Positions 52,925 through 61,270 of a stretch of DNA of 63,101 nt are shown here, piece after piece. Numbering within the stretch: position 1 is the stretch's first letter; each line of letters opens with the position of its first letter. The position numbers and the translations under genes are program-made. Origin of the DNA: DATGLW01 sp035293965. GTDB taxonomy: Bacteria; Actinomycetota; Acidimicrobiia; Acidimicrobiales; RAAP-2. The stretch spans positions 1-63,101 of the forward strand of contig DATGLW010000054.1 of assembly GCA_035293965.1 (NCBI GenBank), given 5' to 3'. A model generated the notes under the pieces. That model made no database searches and was not told the DNA's origin. It saw nothing but the letters and a program-made list of their open reading frames with translations.

Positions 52925-55000
52925 CTAGGCGGGTGCGCCGCGCTGGACGGCATCGGCGAGCTGGCCTCGCAGGGCCATCAGCTCGTCGCGCAGCAGCGCC
53001 GCCTCCTCGAAGCGCAGCTCGGCGGCTGCGGCCCGCATCTCCGCGTCGAGCTGGGCGGCCAGCTCCTCGAGCTCGGCCGGCGGGGCGCCCTCGGTCGCGC
53101 CGGTGCCCGGGGGCCGGCCGACGCCCGCCGACAGGCGTGCGCGGGCTGCAGCCCGGCCTCCCCTGCCACGGCTGCGCCCGCGGCCGCCCTGCTCGGTCTC
53201 TGGGCTGCGCAGGCGCTCGAGGATGTCGGTGACGGCCTTGCGGATGGTCTGGGGGTCGATGCCGTGCTCGGCGTTGTAGGCCATCTGGCGGGCACTGCGC
53301 CGCTGGGTCACCTGGACCGCCTCGCGCATGGAGTCGGTGACGACGTCGGCGTAGAGGACCACCTTGCCGTCGACATTGCGCGCCGCGCGGCCCATCGTCT
53401 GGATGAGCGACGACGTGGAACGCAGGAACCCCTCCTTGTCGGCGTCGAGGATGGCCACGAGCGACACCTCGGGCAGGTCGAGCCCCTCGCGCAGCAGGTT
53501 GATGCCCACCACCACGTCGACGGTGCCGAGCCGCAGCTCGCGGAGGATCTCCACCCGCGTGATCGTGTCGATGTCCGAATGCAGGTACTGCACCCGCACC
53601 CCGGCGTCGGCCAGGTAGTCGGTCAGGTCCTCGGCCATCTTCTTCGTGAGGGTCGTGACGAGCACCCGGCCGCCCCTCGACACCGTGTCGTCGATGCGCG
53701 CCATGAGGTCGTCGACCTGGCCCTTGGTCGGCTGGACGACGACCTCGGGGTCGACCAGCCCCGTCGGGCGGATGACCTGCTCGACGACCTGGGCGGACTC
53801 GGCGAGCTCGTAGGGGCCCGGCGTGGCCGACACGAAGATCGCCTGGGGCACGCGCTCGATGAACTCCTCGAAGCGCAGTGGGCGGTTGTCGAGGGCGGAG
53901 GGGAGGCGGAACCCGTGCTCGACGAGCACCTCCTTGCGCGAGCGGTCGCCGGCGTACTGCCCGTGCAGCTGGGGCACGGCCACGTGGCTCTCGTCGATGA
54001 CCACCAGGAGGTCGTCGGGGAAGAAGTCGAGCAGCGTGTAGGGGCGCTCCCCCGGACGCCGGCCGTCGAGGTGCCGGCTGTAGTTCTCGATGCCCGAGCA
54101 GACCCCCGTCTCGGCGAGCATCTCGAGGTCGTGCTCGGTGCGGACCCGCAGGCGTTGGGCCTCGAGCAGCTTCCCCTGGCGCTCGAAGACGGCGAGGCGC
54201 TCGCCCAGCTCCGACTCGATGGACGCGATCGCTCGGCGCATCGTCTCCTCGCCGGCGACGTAGTGGGTCGCCGCCAGCACGACCACCTCCTCGAGCTCGT
54301 CGCCCATCTCGCCGGTCAGGACGTCGAAGGGCACGATGCGCTCGACGGTGTCGCCGAAGAACTCGATGCGCAGCGCCGACTCCTCGTAGGCCGGGTGCAC
54401 CTCGACCGTGTCGCCCCGCGCGCGGAACGTCCCGCGAACCAGGTTCAGGTCGTTGCGGTCGTAGTGCAGGTCGACGAGGCGCCGCAGGAGCTCCCGCTGG
54501 TCGTGCTCCTGCCCGACGGCCAGGGCCAGCATGCGGTCGCGGTACTCGTGGGGCGACCCGAGGCCGTAGATGCACGAGACCGAGGCGACCACGATCACGT
54601 CGCGGCGCAGCAGCAGCGCGGAGGTCGTGGCATGCCGGAGCCGGTCGATCTCGTCGTTGATGGAGGAGTCCTTCTCGATGTAGGTGTCGGTCGTCGGCAG
54701 GTACGCCTCGGGCTGGTAGTAGTCGTAGTAGGAGACGAAGAACTCCACCCGGTTCTTCGGGAAGAGCTCGCGCAGCTCGGAGGAGATCTGCGCGGCGAGC
54801 GACTTGTTCGGCTCGATGATGAGCGTCGGTCGCCCCACTCGGGCGATCGTCCACGCGATGGTGGCCGTCTTGCCGCTGCCGGTAATGCCGAGGAGGGTCT
54901 GGAAGCGGTCGCCGCGCTGGACGCCCTCGACCAGGGCCGCGATCGCCGCCGGCTGGTCGCCCGCCGGCTGGAAGGGCGACACCACCTCGAAGTCGGGCAT
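52925..55000 (-). CDS. uvrB: Excinuclease ABC subunit UvrB
   Basis: 691-residue helicase-like subunit of nucleotide excision repair. Walker A is GITGSGKT (residues 38-45), the beta-hairpin region FVSYYDYYQPEAYLP (about 90-104) inserts into damaged DNA, LLVVIDESH is motif II, QTMGRAARN is motif VI, and the C-terminal 40 residues form the UVR domain that contacts UvrC. A Gly/Arg/Ala-rich linker separates the two ends. The ATG at 54998-55000 has no ribosome site, but TACGAT lies seven bases upstream, so a leaderless mRNA is likely. It is followed by the alcohol dehydrogenase. Confidence 0.96.
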   Translation of the reverse strand: MPDFEVVSPFQPAGDQPAAIAALVEGVQRGDRFQTLLGITGSGKTATIAWTIARVGRPTLIIEPNKSLAAQISSELRELFPKNRVEFFVSYYDYYQPEAYLPTTDTYIEKDSSINDEIDRLRHATTSALLLRRDVIVVASVSCIYGLGSPHEYRDRMLALAVGQEHDQRELLRRLVDLHYDRNDLNLVRGTFRARGDTVEVHPAYEESALRIEFFGDTVERIVPFDVLTGEMGDELEEVVVLAATHYVAGEETMRRAIASIESELGERLAVFERQGKLLEAQRLRVRTEHDLEMLAETGVCSGIENYSRHLDGRRPGERPYTLLDFFPDDLLVVIDESHVAVPQLHGQYAGDRSRKEVLVEHGFRLPSALDNRPLRFEEFIERVPQAIFVSATPGPYELAESAQVVEQVIRPTGLVDPEVVVQPTKGQVDDLMARIDDTVSRGGRVLVTTLTKKMAEDLTDYLADAGVRVQYLHSDIDTITRVEILRELRLGTVDVVVGINLLREGLDLPEVSLVAILDADKEGFLRSTSSLIQTMGRAARNVDGKVVLYADVVTDSMREAVQVTQRRSARQMAYNAEHGIDPQTIRKAVTDILERLRSPETEQGGRGRSRGRGGRAAARARLSAGVGRPPGTGATEGAPPAELEELAAQLDAEMRAAAAELRFEEAALLRDELMALRGQLADAVQRGAPA

Positions 55001-55007
55001 CTTTTCG

Positions 55008-55013
55008 ATCGTA
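55008..55013 (-). promoter_or_regulatory. Likely leaderless -10 box of uvrB
   Basis: TACGAT on the minus strand, seven bases before the ATG, no ribosome-binding site. No -35 match. Confidence 0.55.
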
Positions 55014-55036
55014 CCGGGGTCCCGTGCCACTGGCGC

Positions 55037-55107
55037 CGTGCCCGGCGACCTCAGCGCACGGCCAGGCGTGCCCGGCGACCTCAGCGCCCGGCCAGGCGTG
55101 CCCGGTG
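55037..55107. repeat. 30-bp tandem duplication across the flippase stop
   Basis: Units at 55037-55066 and 55067-55096 are 30 bp with one mismatch, and a partial third copy continues to 55107. The second unit contains the TGA of the flippase gene (55081-55083), so the first is a duplicated gene end lying in the spacer before uvrB. Confidence 0.8.
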
Positions 55108-56454
55108 GGCGAGCGCGAACCCGACGGCCATCGCGGTGGCGAGCACCCCCTGGACCAGCAGGTCGGCGTGCGCCGTGGCGAGGGGCGCGCCGTGGGCAGC
55201 GGCCGTCGCGGCCAGCCCGGCGCCCGAGCCGGCGAGGAGGACCCCGGCGACCCAGCGGCGGCCGATGGCCAGCAGGTACATGGTGAAGGTGACCGTCACG
55301 CTCAGGCAGATCATGGCCAGCACCAGGGGTGCGAAGGCCTCCGAGGCGCCCGCATAGCGCGCGGAGAACACGATGGAGAGCACGCGCCCCGGCGCGCTGA
55401 CGGCTGCGGCCAGGAGCAGGCCCGCCGGCACGGCGAGCAGCAGCAACGTCACCGCGAGCTGGCGGATGGCGTGGCCCCCCTGGTGCCAGCGGATGGCGGC
55501 CTCGGGAAGCAGGTAGCCGCCGAGGGCCAGGGCACCGAAGACCATCGCCTTGCTCGCCACCGAGATGGCGGCGTAGCTGCCGCTGCGGTGGGGCGCGTCG
55601 CGAGCCAGGACGATCACGTCGACGTTCTGGAGGAAGGCGAGGAGGGCCATGGCCACGAGCGCGGTCACCAGGTCCAGCGCTGCCGCGCGCCGCTCCCCCA
55701 CCACGGCCGCGCCCCCTCGGGGCGACCCGTCCGCCACGTCGGTGTCGCCCACCCCGCGGACGGCGCCGGGGCGAGCCCACGCCCGGTTGGCGGCCACCCG
55801 GGCGTGGACGGCCGTGAGCGCCTCGGCGAGCAGGACCCCGCCTGCCGCCCCGGCCACCCCGAGGCCGGCCCCGACGAGACAGAGCATGGCGACCACCCGC
55901 ATGCCGCCCTCCACCACCAGGTTGGTGGCCAGCGTGCGGTAGCGCCGACGGGCCTGGAGCAGGCCGCGGTCGAACGACAGGAGGACCCACAGGGTGGCCG
56001 CGACCAGCATGGCCACCACGGCCGCGGCGCCCGGCGACGACAACCGGTCGTCGATCCAGTTGCGGGCCAGCAGCACCGCCAGGGCGAACCCGCTCGCCAC
56101 GACGGCGCCGCGGGCGTAGACCCTGCGCGCCCAGCCCTGCACGCGACCTGCGGCGGCCCCGGCGGCCTGCCATGCCGCCACCCGGCGGACCACCCCCACG
56201 GTGACGGCGGAGCCCGGCAGCGACACCACGAGGAACAGGCCGTTCAGCTGGGCGAGGGAGCCGTACCCCCGAGTGGGGAGCAGCCGGGCCAAAAGGATCG
56301 TGATGACCGCACCGGCGCCGTTGGCGAGCAGGCCGGCGAGGGCCAGGGGCCCGGCCTGGAGCAGGCCGGATCGGACCGTCTCGGGGACCTCGAGCAGGGT
56401 CGCGGCGGGAGCCGGCGTGGCCGAGCCGGCCGGCACCGGTCCGGCCGTCGTCAT
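55081..56454 (-). CDS. Oligosaccharide flippase-like (Wzx/MATE) membrane protein
   Basis: 457-residue membrane protein with about twelve helices and few charged residues in them, of the polysaccharide-export/MOP type that flips lipid-linked glycans. The N-terminal helices (LALAGLLANGAGAVITILLA then RLLPTRGYGSLAQLNG) match the RxLxxxxyGxxxq/l signature of Wzx-like proteins. A hydrophilic loop near residues 230-255 carries GSPRGGAAVVGERR. The ATG at 56452-56454 is 13 bp after the flavoprotein stop, so the genes are co-transcribed. It probably exports the glycan built by neighbouring glycosyltransferases. The 3' end carries a 30-bp tandem duplication. Confidence 0.82.
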   Translation of the reverse strand: MTTAGPVPAGSATPAPAATLLEVPETVRSGLLQAGPLALAGLLANGAGAVITILLARLLPTRGYGSLAQLNGLFLVVSLPGSAVTVGVVRRVAAWQAAGAAAGRVQGWARRVYARGAVVASGFALAVLLARNWIDDRLSSPGAAAVVAMLVAATLWVLLSFDRGLLQARRRYRTLATNLVVEGGMRVVAMLCLVGAGLGVAGAAGGVLLAEALTAVHARVAANRAWARPGAVRGVGDTDVADGSPRGGAAVVGERRAAALDLVTALVAMALLAFLQNVDVIVLARDAPHRSGSYAAISVASKAMVFGALALGGYLLPEAAIRWHQGGHAIRQLAVTLLLLAVPAGLLLAAAVSAPGRVLSIVFSARYAGASEAFAPLVLAMICLSVTVTFTMYLLAIGRRWVAGVLLAGSGAGLAATAAAHGAPLATAHADLLVQGVLATAMAVGFALAHRARLAGR

Positions 56455-56467
56455 CGTGCGCCGCCGC

Positions 56468-58009
56468 TCAGCCGGCCGCCACCCGCCGCGGGAGGACGGG
56501 CGCGTCCCGGCCGGTGCCGCCGCCTGCCACCCGCCGTGCCAGGTCCTTGTCGGCCACCTCCTCGTGGTACTCCTCTTCCACGTTGACCGCCCAGATGTCG
56601 TGGCTGGCACCGTGGATGTTCTCCACCGTCAGCATGGCCGTGTACATCGAGTGGTCCTGATTGTTGTACTTGTGCATGCCGTTGCGGCCCACGGGGTGCA
56701 CGTTGGGTGCCTCGGCGTCGAGGAAGGCCACGATGGTGGCGACGTTGGCCCGGTAGGCGTGGTCGTAGTAGGGGTACGCCTTGGGCACCCGCACCACGTA
56801 CCCGCACTCGACGTCGCCAGGGGCCACCAGCCCCAGGGCAGCGAGCTCCCGGGTGGCGAGCGCGACGAGCTCGTCGTCGTCGGCGCGCCAGAGCTCGTCG
56901 CCCTCGAACACGAAGTACTCGAGCCCGAGGCACGTCCTGCCGTCCTTGACCATGTAGGGGGACCAGTTCCCGAAGTTCTGGATCCGCCCCACCTTCACGT
57001 CGGTGGCGTGGATGTAGATCCAGTTGTCGGGGAACCCCCGCGACTCGGGCACGACCAGGGCGACGGTCAGGAAGTCGCGGTAGTGCAGGTCCTGCGCGGC
57101 GCGGCGGACCTCGGGAGGCGGGGGCGGGTCGATGGCCGCCACCAGGTCGCGCATGGGCATCGAGGAGATGACATGCGAGGCCTCGACCCGCCGCTCGCGG
57201 CCGTCGGGCCCGGCCAGGGTGACCGCTCGCGCCTCGCCGCCCTCGAGGTGGACCGCGCGCACGGCGGTGTCGAGCAGGACGGTGCCACCACCCTTCTCCA
57301 CGAGCTCGCGGCAGCGTTCCCACATCATGCCCGGACCGAGCCTGGGGTACTGGAACTCCTCGATGAGCGAGGTGATGTCCTTCTGGTTCCGCCTGGGGGT
57401 GAGCGCGTGCACGATGGCCTTGCCCAGGTCGAGGTTCTTCACCCGCTGGGCGGCCCAGTCGGCCGGCATCTCGGATACCGGCACCCCCCACACCTTCTCG
57501 GTGTAGGTCTTGAAGAAGGTCCGGTAGAGCCGCCAGCCGAAGCGGGCGACCAGCCATCCCTCGTAGTTGGTCTGGTCCTTCGGCGGCCGCAGCCGGGCTC
57601 GTACGTAGGAGAGCCCGCACAGGAAGGCCTCCGCGAGCCCGAGGTTGCCCAGGGCGTTGAGCGCCCGCAGGGGGTAGTCGTAGAACTTCCCGTCGTAGAA
57701 GATCCGGCTCATGCGCGGGCGCAGGAGGAAGTCCTCGTCGGGGAGGATCTCGTGCCACAGGGCCTCGACGGCCGGCACCTTGGTGAAGAAGCGGTGCCCG
57801 CCGATGTCGAAGCGCCACCCGTCGCGTTCGACGGTGCGGCTGATGCCTCCCACCTGGGAGTCCGCTTCGGCCACCACCACGTCGTCCCCGCGTTTGACGA
57901 GCTCGTAGGCGGCGGTCAGCCCGGCGGGTCCGGCCCCGATCACGACGATGGGCGCCGGGCCGCCGCGCGTCGCCTCGGAGCTCACAGGCAGTGGTCGTGC
58001 GTCGGGCAC
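56468..58009 (-). CDS. FAD-dependent oxidoreductase, UDP-galactopyranose mutase-like
   Basis: 513-residue flavoprotein. The dinucleotide fold is IVVIGAGPAGLTAAYELVKR (residues 21-40) followed by an acidic end of beta-2 (VVVAEAD), and GGHRFFTK is close to the FAD-binding motif of UDP-galactopyranose mutases and related protoporphyrinogen/phytoene-like enzymes. A C-terminal YPYYDHAY and GMHKYNNQDHSMYTA segment resembles UGM-type flavin contacts. The GTG at 58007-58009 has AAGGGACGAG upstream. It is co-transcribed with a flippase. Furanose supply for the surface glycan (with the AftD-like enzyme) is attractive but inferred; other FAD amine-oxidase-type roles are possible. Confidence 0.82.
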   Translation of the reverse strand: MPDARPLPVSSEATRGGPAPIVVIGAGPAGLTAAYELVKRGDDVVVAEADSQVGGISRTVERDGWRFDIGGHRFFTKVPAVEALWHEILPDEDFLLRPRMSRIFYDGKFYDYPLRALNALGNLGLAEAFLCGLSYVRARLRPPKDQTNYEGWLVARFGWRLYRTFFKTYTEKVWGVPVSEMPADWAAQRVKNLDLGKAIVHALTPRRNQKDITSLIEEFQYPRLGPGMMWERCRELVEKGGGTVLLDTAVRAVHLEGGEARAVTLAGPDGRERRVEASHVISSMPMRDLVAAIDPPPPPEVRRAAQDLHYRDFLTVALVVPESRGFPDNWIYIHATDVKVGRIQNFGNWSPYMVKDGRTCLGLEYFVFEGDELWRADDDELVALATRELAALGLVAPGDVECGYVVRVPKAYPYYDHAYRANVATIVAFLDAEAPNVHPVGRNGMHKYNNQDHSMYTAMLTVENIHGASHDIWAVNVEEEYHEEVADKDLARRVAGGGTGRDAPVLPRRVAAG

Positions 58010-58203
58010 CTCGTCCCTTCCGGTCGCGGCGTCGTCGGGCCCACGGCGTTCGCCTCCTCGTCACCACGGGTCGCCCCGCACCGCCGCCCGTGGCCGCCAG
58101 CCCGCTGGCCGGTCCGCCGCCGTGGGCGTGCCGTCCGGGCCCCTCGGTCCCCCGAAGGATACCCCGCCCCCCCGGTGGCCGACGACGACCCGCCCCGCTG
58201 CCC

Positions 58204-59403
58204 CTACGGGACCGAGAGGCCGAGGAACGCCAGGAGGGCGTACGCGGCCAGCCCGGCCGAGGCCAGGGCCAGCACCGCCCGCTCGACCCTCGGTCCGGCC
58301 GTGAGGCTCGCCGCCGCCATCACGAGCGGGAAACCGCTCAGGGCGTAGCGCTCGAAGGAGTCGAGGTTGGTGCCGCTCAGGGCGACGAGGACGACCCCTG
58401 TGGCAAAGGCGCCGTAGGCCGCCGGCAACCGCTGCCAGCACACGACGAGCAGCGCCAGCACGAGCACCACCCAGGGCACGTGGAGGGCAGTGCCGAAGTG
58501 GTGGTGGAAGACTCCTCTGGCGTCGTGCCACAGGGTTCGCAGCGGGTCCGACAGCCCGCCGTGGTGCCCCGCCTGGGTCTGGACTCGCAGCGGGGCCCAG
58601 AAATCGCCCACGGCCGCGGCGGCCCAGCCGAGGAAGGCGACCACCCCGGCCACGGGCCCGGCGGCCGCGGCCAGCGCGGCGGCCCGCTGCGCTGGCGAGA
58701 GCGAGCGCCACCGCCGCGCCGCCTCGACCGCTGCCGGCAGGACCAGGAGCACCCCGAGCGGCCGGGTGAGCGCGGCGAGCAGGCCGAAGAGGGCCGCCCA
58801 CCCGAAGGCCGGGGCCCGCCCCGGCGGGGGGCGCAGCGCCAGGAAGGCGGCCACGCTGAGCACGAGCAGCAGTCCCTCGGCGTAGCCCATGACGTAGGTG
58901 AACGCCGGCGGCGCCAGGACGAGGAGCCAGGTGGCGCGGCGGGCCACCACCTCCCCCAGCTCGCGGCGCACGAGCACGTACAGCAGGGCCGTGCCGGCCA
59001 GCGCCGCCACGTTGGCCACCGCCACCAGCACTGCGCCGTCGCCGAGCCCCAGCGCGTCGGCCAGGTAGCGGCCCACCAGGGGGAACAGCGGGAAGAAGCG
59101 GAGGGACTGGTGGCCGAGCGGCACGTAGCCGACCCGGGCGATGGCCTGGTACCAGCCGGCGTCCCACGACAAGAGGCCCTCGTGCACCGTCCGGGCGGCC
59201 GCACCAGCGGGGTGGGTCCTCGTCACGAAGAGGTGGGCGAGACCGAGCGCGCCGAGCACCGCGGCCCTGGCGACCAGCCACTGGGGGAGGACGGCCACCA
59301 CGGGATCGGCACCCCGCCGGAGGGCGACCCGCGCCCCGGGGAGCCGCTCGGCGCGGTCCCTGCCGGCGGGCACGCCGGCGCCGCGCTCGGGCGCGACCGT
59401 CAC
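58204..59403 (-). CDS. GT-C mannosyltransferase-like membrane protein (PIG-V type)
   Basis: 399-residue multi-pass membrane protein with about eight to ten helices. The first luminal loop contains LLSWDAGWYQAIARVGY, the WDaxWY motif of PIG-V-like lipid-sugar-dependent mannosyltransferases, followed by FFPLFPLVGRY. The GTG overlaps the stop of the upstream GT39 enzyme as GTGA, so the pair is coupled. It likely transfers a hexose from a polyprenyl-phosphate donor to a surface glycan. Sugar and linkage are not readable from sequence. Confidence 0.85.
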   Translation of the reverse strand: MTVAPERGAGVPAGRDRAERLPGARVALRRGADPVVAVLPQWLVARAAVLGALGLAHLFVTRTHPAGAAARTVHEGLLSWDAGWYQAIARVGYVPLGHQSLRFFPLFPLVGRYLADALGLGDGAVLVAVANVAALAGTALLYVLVRRELGEVVARRATWLLVLAPPAFTYVMGYAEGLLLVLSVAAFLALRPPPGRAPAFGWAALFGLLAALTRPLGVLLVLPAAVEAARRWRSLSPAQRAAALAAAAGPVAGVVAFLGWAAAAVGDFWAPLRVQTQAGHHGGLSDPLRTLWHDARGVFHHHFGTALHVPWVVLVLALLVVCWQRLPAAYGAFATGVVLVALSGTNLDSFERYALSGFPLVMAAASLTAGPRVERAVLALASAGLAAYALLAFLGLSVP

Positions 59404-61088
59404 CCGCCTGCCCGGCCGCCGCCCGCGGGCGAGGGTGGACCAGGAGGTGGGGCGAACTGGGTGAGCTGCATCGGCTCGTAGTACTTCTTGGGATCGAGGG
59501 TGACCCAGTTGTGCCCCCCGTACCCCGGGGCGTCGAGGAGAGCGGTGGCGATGGACTCGCAGCGGGTGCCGAAGCCCTGGTAGCCCGGGGCCCACACCAG
59601 CCAGATCTGGTGCGTCGACCCGGCCCGCGCCATCAGCATGCGGGCGAAGGCGGCAGGGCTCGCCCGATGGGCCGCCTGCTTGTAGTCGACCCAGTCGACG
59701 AACTGCGGACCGGTGCGCCGCGGGTAGGTCACCTGGTCGTAGCCGGCGCCGGCGGTCAGGCGGTACACGGCCGGTCCCAGCTGGTCCGGGCAGTAGGCCA
59801 CCACGTCGCCCGGCTTGGCACGGGCGGCCAGCACGGCCGCCACCTCGGTGGCCTGGGTGCGCTGGGTCCAGACGTTCTCCACGCTGAGCGCCAGCCCGGC
59901 CGCCACCGCCACGGCCACCACGGCGGTGCGGACGGCGCGGTCGAGCAGGGTCAGCGTGCCGAGGGCCACGAGCAGGAGCAGGGGCACGAAGACGATCGAG
60001 GCGTAACGGGGGCTGAACGCGCTCTGGTCGAGGATGCCCCCGGCCACGGCGGCGGCCAGGGACACGACCACCACGAACGCCATGGCGCGTGGCCGGCGCC
60101 GGGTGCGGATGTCGAGCTCGATACGGCGCCGGTCGAGGGCCACCCCGAACACCCCGAGGAAGGCCAGCACGAAGTAGCACACGGCGAGGAGCCTGCCCTG
60201 GTTCGAGCCGGCCGTGGTGAGCGTTGCCTGGTTGTCGGCGAAGCCGGTCACCGCGTTGATGACGGCGCCGAAGTTGGGCGGGGCCGCCCACGGCGTGCCC
60301 GTGTGGGCAGCCTGGAAGAGGAAGGTCGGCGCCCAGGGCGCGAAGGCGGCGCACCCGAGGGCGACGGCAAGAAGCGACCACCCGGCGCCGCGGCGCCGGG
60401 GCGCCGGCTGCGCCCTGCGGAGCTGCCACGCCAGCCAGAGGCCGACGGTTCCGACCAGGTAGAGGGCCCAGTACTGCGTGTAGAGGAGGCTCGCCGTCAC
60501 GACGGCCACCGCCGCCACGTTGCCAACCCTCGGCCGCTCGATGGCCCGCTCGAGTGCCACGATCCCGCACGCGGTGAGGAACATGACGAGGGCGTACATG
60601 CGCGCCTCGGTGGCGTAGTACACGGCGAACGGCGCCGTCGCGAGGAGCGCGACCGTGATCCATGCCGCGGTGCGGCCCGCGAACCGGCGAGCCGCCACCC
60701 AGGCAACGGGCAGCGTCGCCAGCGAGATGACGCCCGACAGCGAGCGCACTGCGAGATCCGAGGTGCCAAAGGCGCGTATCCAGAAGTGCAGGAGGACGTA
60801 GTAGAGGGGCGGGGCGCCGTCGCGGCGCAGGGCCGCGTGCAGGTCGTGCAGGGGGAGCCGGGCGATGTCGACGGTCAGCGCCTCGTCGAGCCACAGCGCG
60901 GAGCGGGTCAGGAAGCGCAGCGCGAGGCCGGCGGCGACGGCGGCGACGAAGGCCGCCGTCACGAGTTGCGGGGCGCCGCGGCGCAGGGCGTGCAGCCTCC
61001 CGGGCGCCCCGGAGCCGGGCGAGCCAGCCCCTGCCCCCCGCGCCTGCTCGAGATCGGGGAGCGCCACGCCCTGCACCGTGACGTCCAC
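59400..61088 (-). CDS. Glycosyltransferase family 39-like GT-C enzyme
   Basis: 562-residue membrane protein. The first luminal loop after helix one (SALWLDEALTVDIARLPLHD) has the Asp-Glu of GT39/ArnT-type enzymes, followed by DGAPPLYYVLLHFW, the family's conserved second segment. About twelve helices follow, then a 170-residue C-terminal extracytoplasmic domain. The GTG at 61086-61088 is preceded by TACGAT eight bases upstream with no ribosome site, suggesting a leaderless mRNA; an internal GTG at 61076 is an alternative. It is coupled by GTGA to the PIG-V-like enzyme. Likely transfers a polyprenyl-linked sugar to a glycan or protein. Confidence 0.87.
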   Translation of the reverse strand: MDVTVQGVALPDLEQARGAGAGSPGSGAPGRLHALRRGAPQLVTAAFVAAVAAGLALRFLTRSALWLDEALTVDIARLPLHDLHAALRRDGAPPLYYVLLHFWIRAFGTSDLAVRSLSGVISLATLPVAWVAARRFAGRTAAWITVALLATAPFAVYYATEARMYALVMFLTACGIVALERAIERPRVGNVAAVAVVTASLLYTQYWALYLVGTVGLWLAWQLRRAQPAPRRRGAGWSLLAVALGCAAFAPWAPTFLFQAAHTGTPWAAPPNFGAVINAVTGFADNQATLTTAGSNQGRLLAVCYFVLAFLGVFGVALDRRRIELDIRTRRRPRAMAFVVVVSLAAAVAGGILDQSAFSPRYASIVFVPLLLLVALGTLTLLDRAVRTAVVAVAVAAGLALSVENVWTQRTQATEVAAVLAARAKPGDVVAYCPDQLGPAVYRLTAGAGYDQVTYPRRTGPQFVDWVDYKQAAHRASPAAFARMLMARAGSTHQIWLVWAPGYQGFGTRCESIATALLDAPGYGGHNWVTLDPKKYYEPMQLTQFAPPPGPPSPAGGGRAGG

Positions 61089-61096
61089 GGCCCCGC

Positions 61097-61102
61097 ATCG
61101 TA
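61097..61102 (-). promoter_or_regulatory. Likely leaderless -10 box of the GT39-like gene
   Basis: TACGAT on the minus strand, eight bases before the GTG at 61088. It is divergent from a similar box at 61257-61262 on the other strand. Confidence 0.5.
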
Positions 61103-61256
61103 GGCGAGGAGCCGCGACCCCTCGATGCACGCCCGCCCCAGGACGGGCACCGGCGTGCCGCGCGGCGGTGCCGCGCCCCAACCCCGACTTCCCGGTGGTT
61201 GCGCCGGTCCGCGCACCTCCCGCCGCCGCTGCCGCCGGTGCGAAAGACGGCGTCGT

Positions 61257-61262
61257 TAGAGT
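61257..61262 (+). promoter_or_regulatory. Likely leaderless -10 box of the last acyltransferase
   Basis: TAGAGT eight bases before the ATG at 61271, no ribosome-binding site. No clear -35. Confidence 0.5.
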
Positions 61263-61270
61263 GTCCGCCC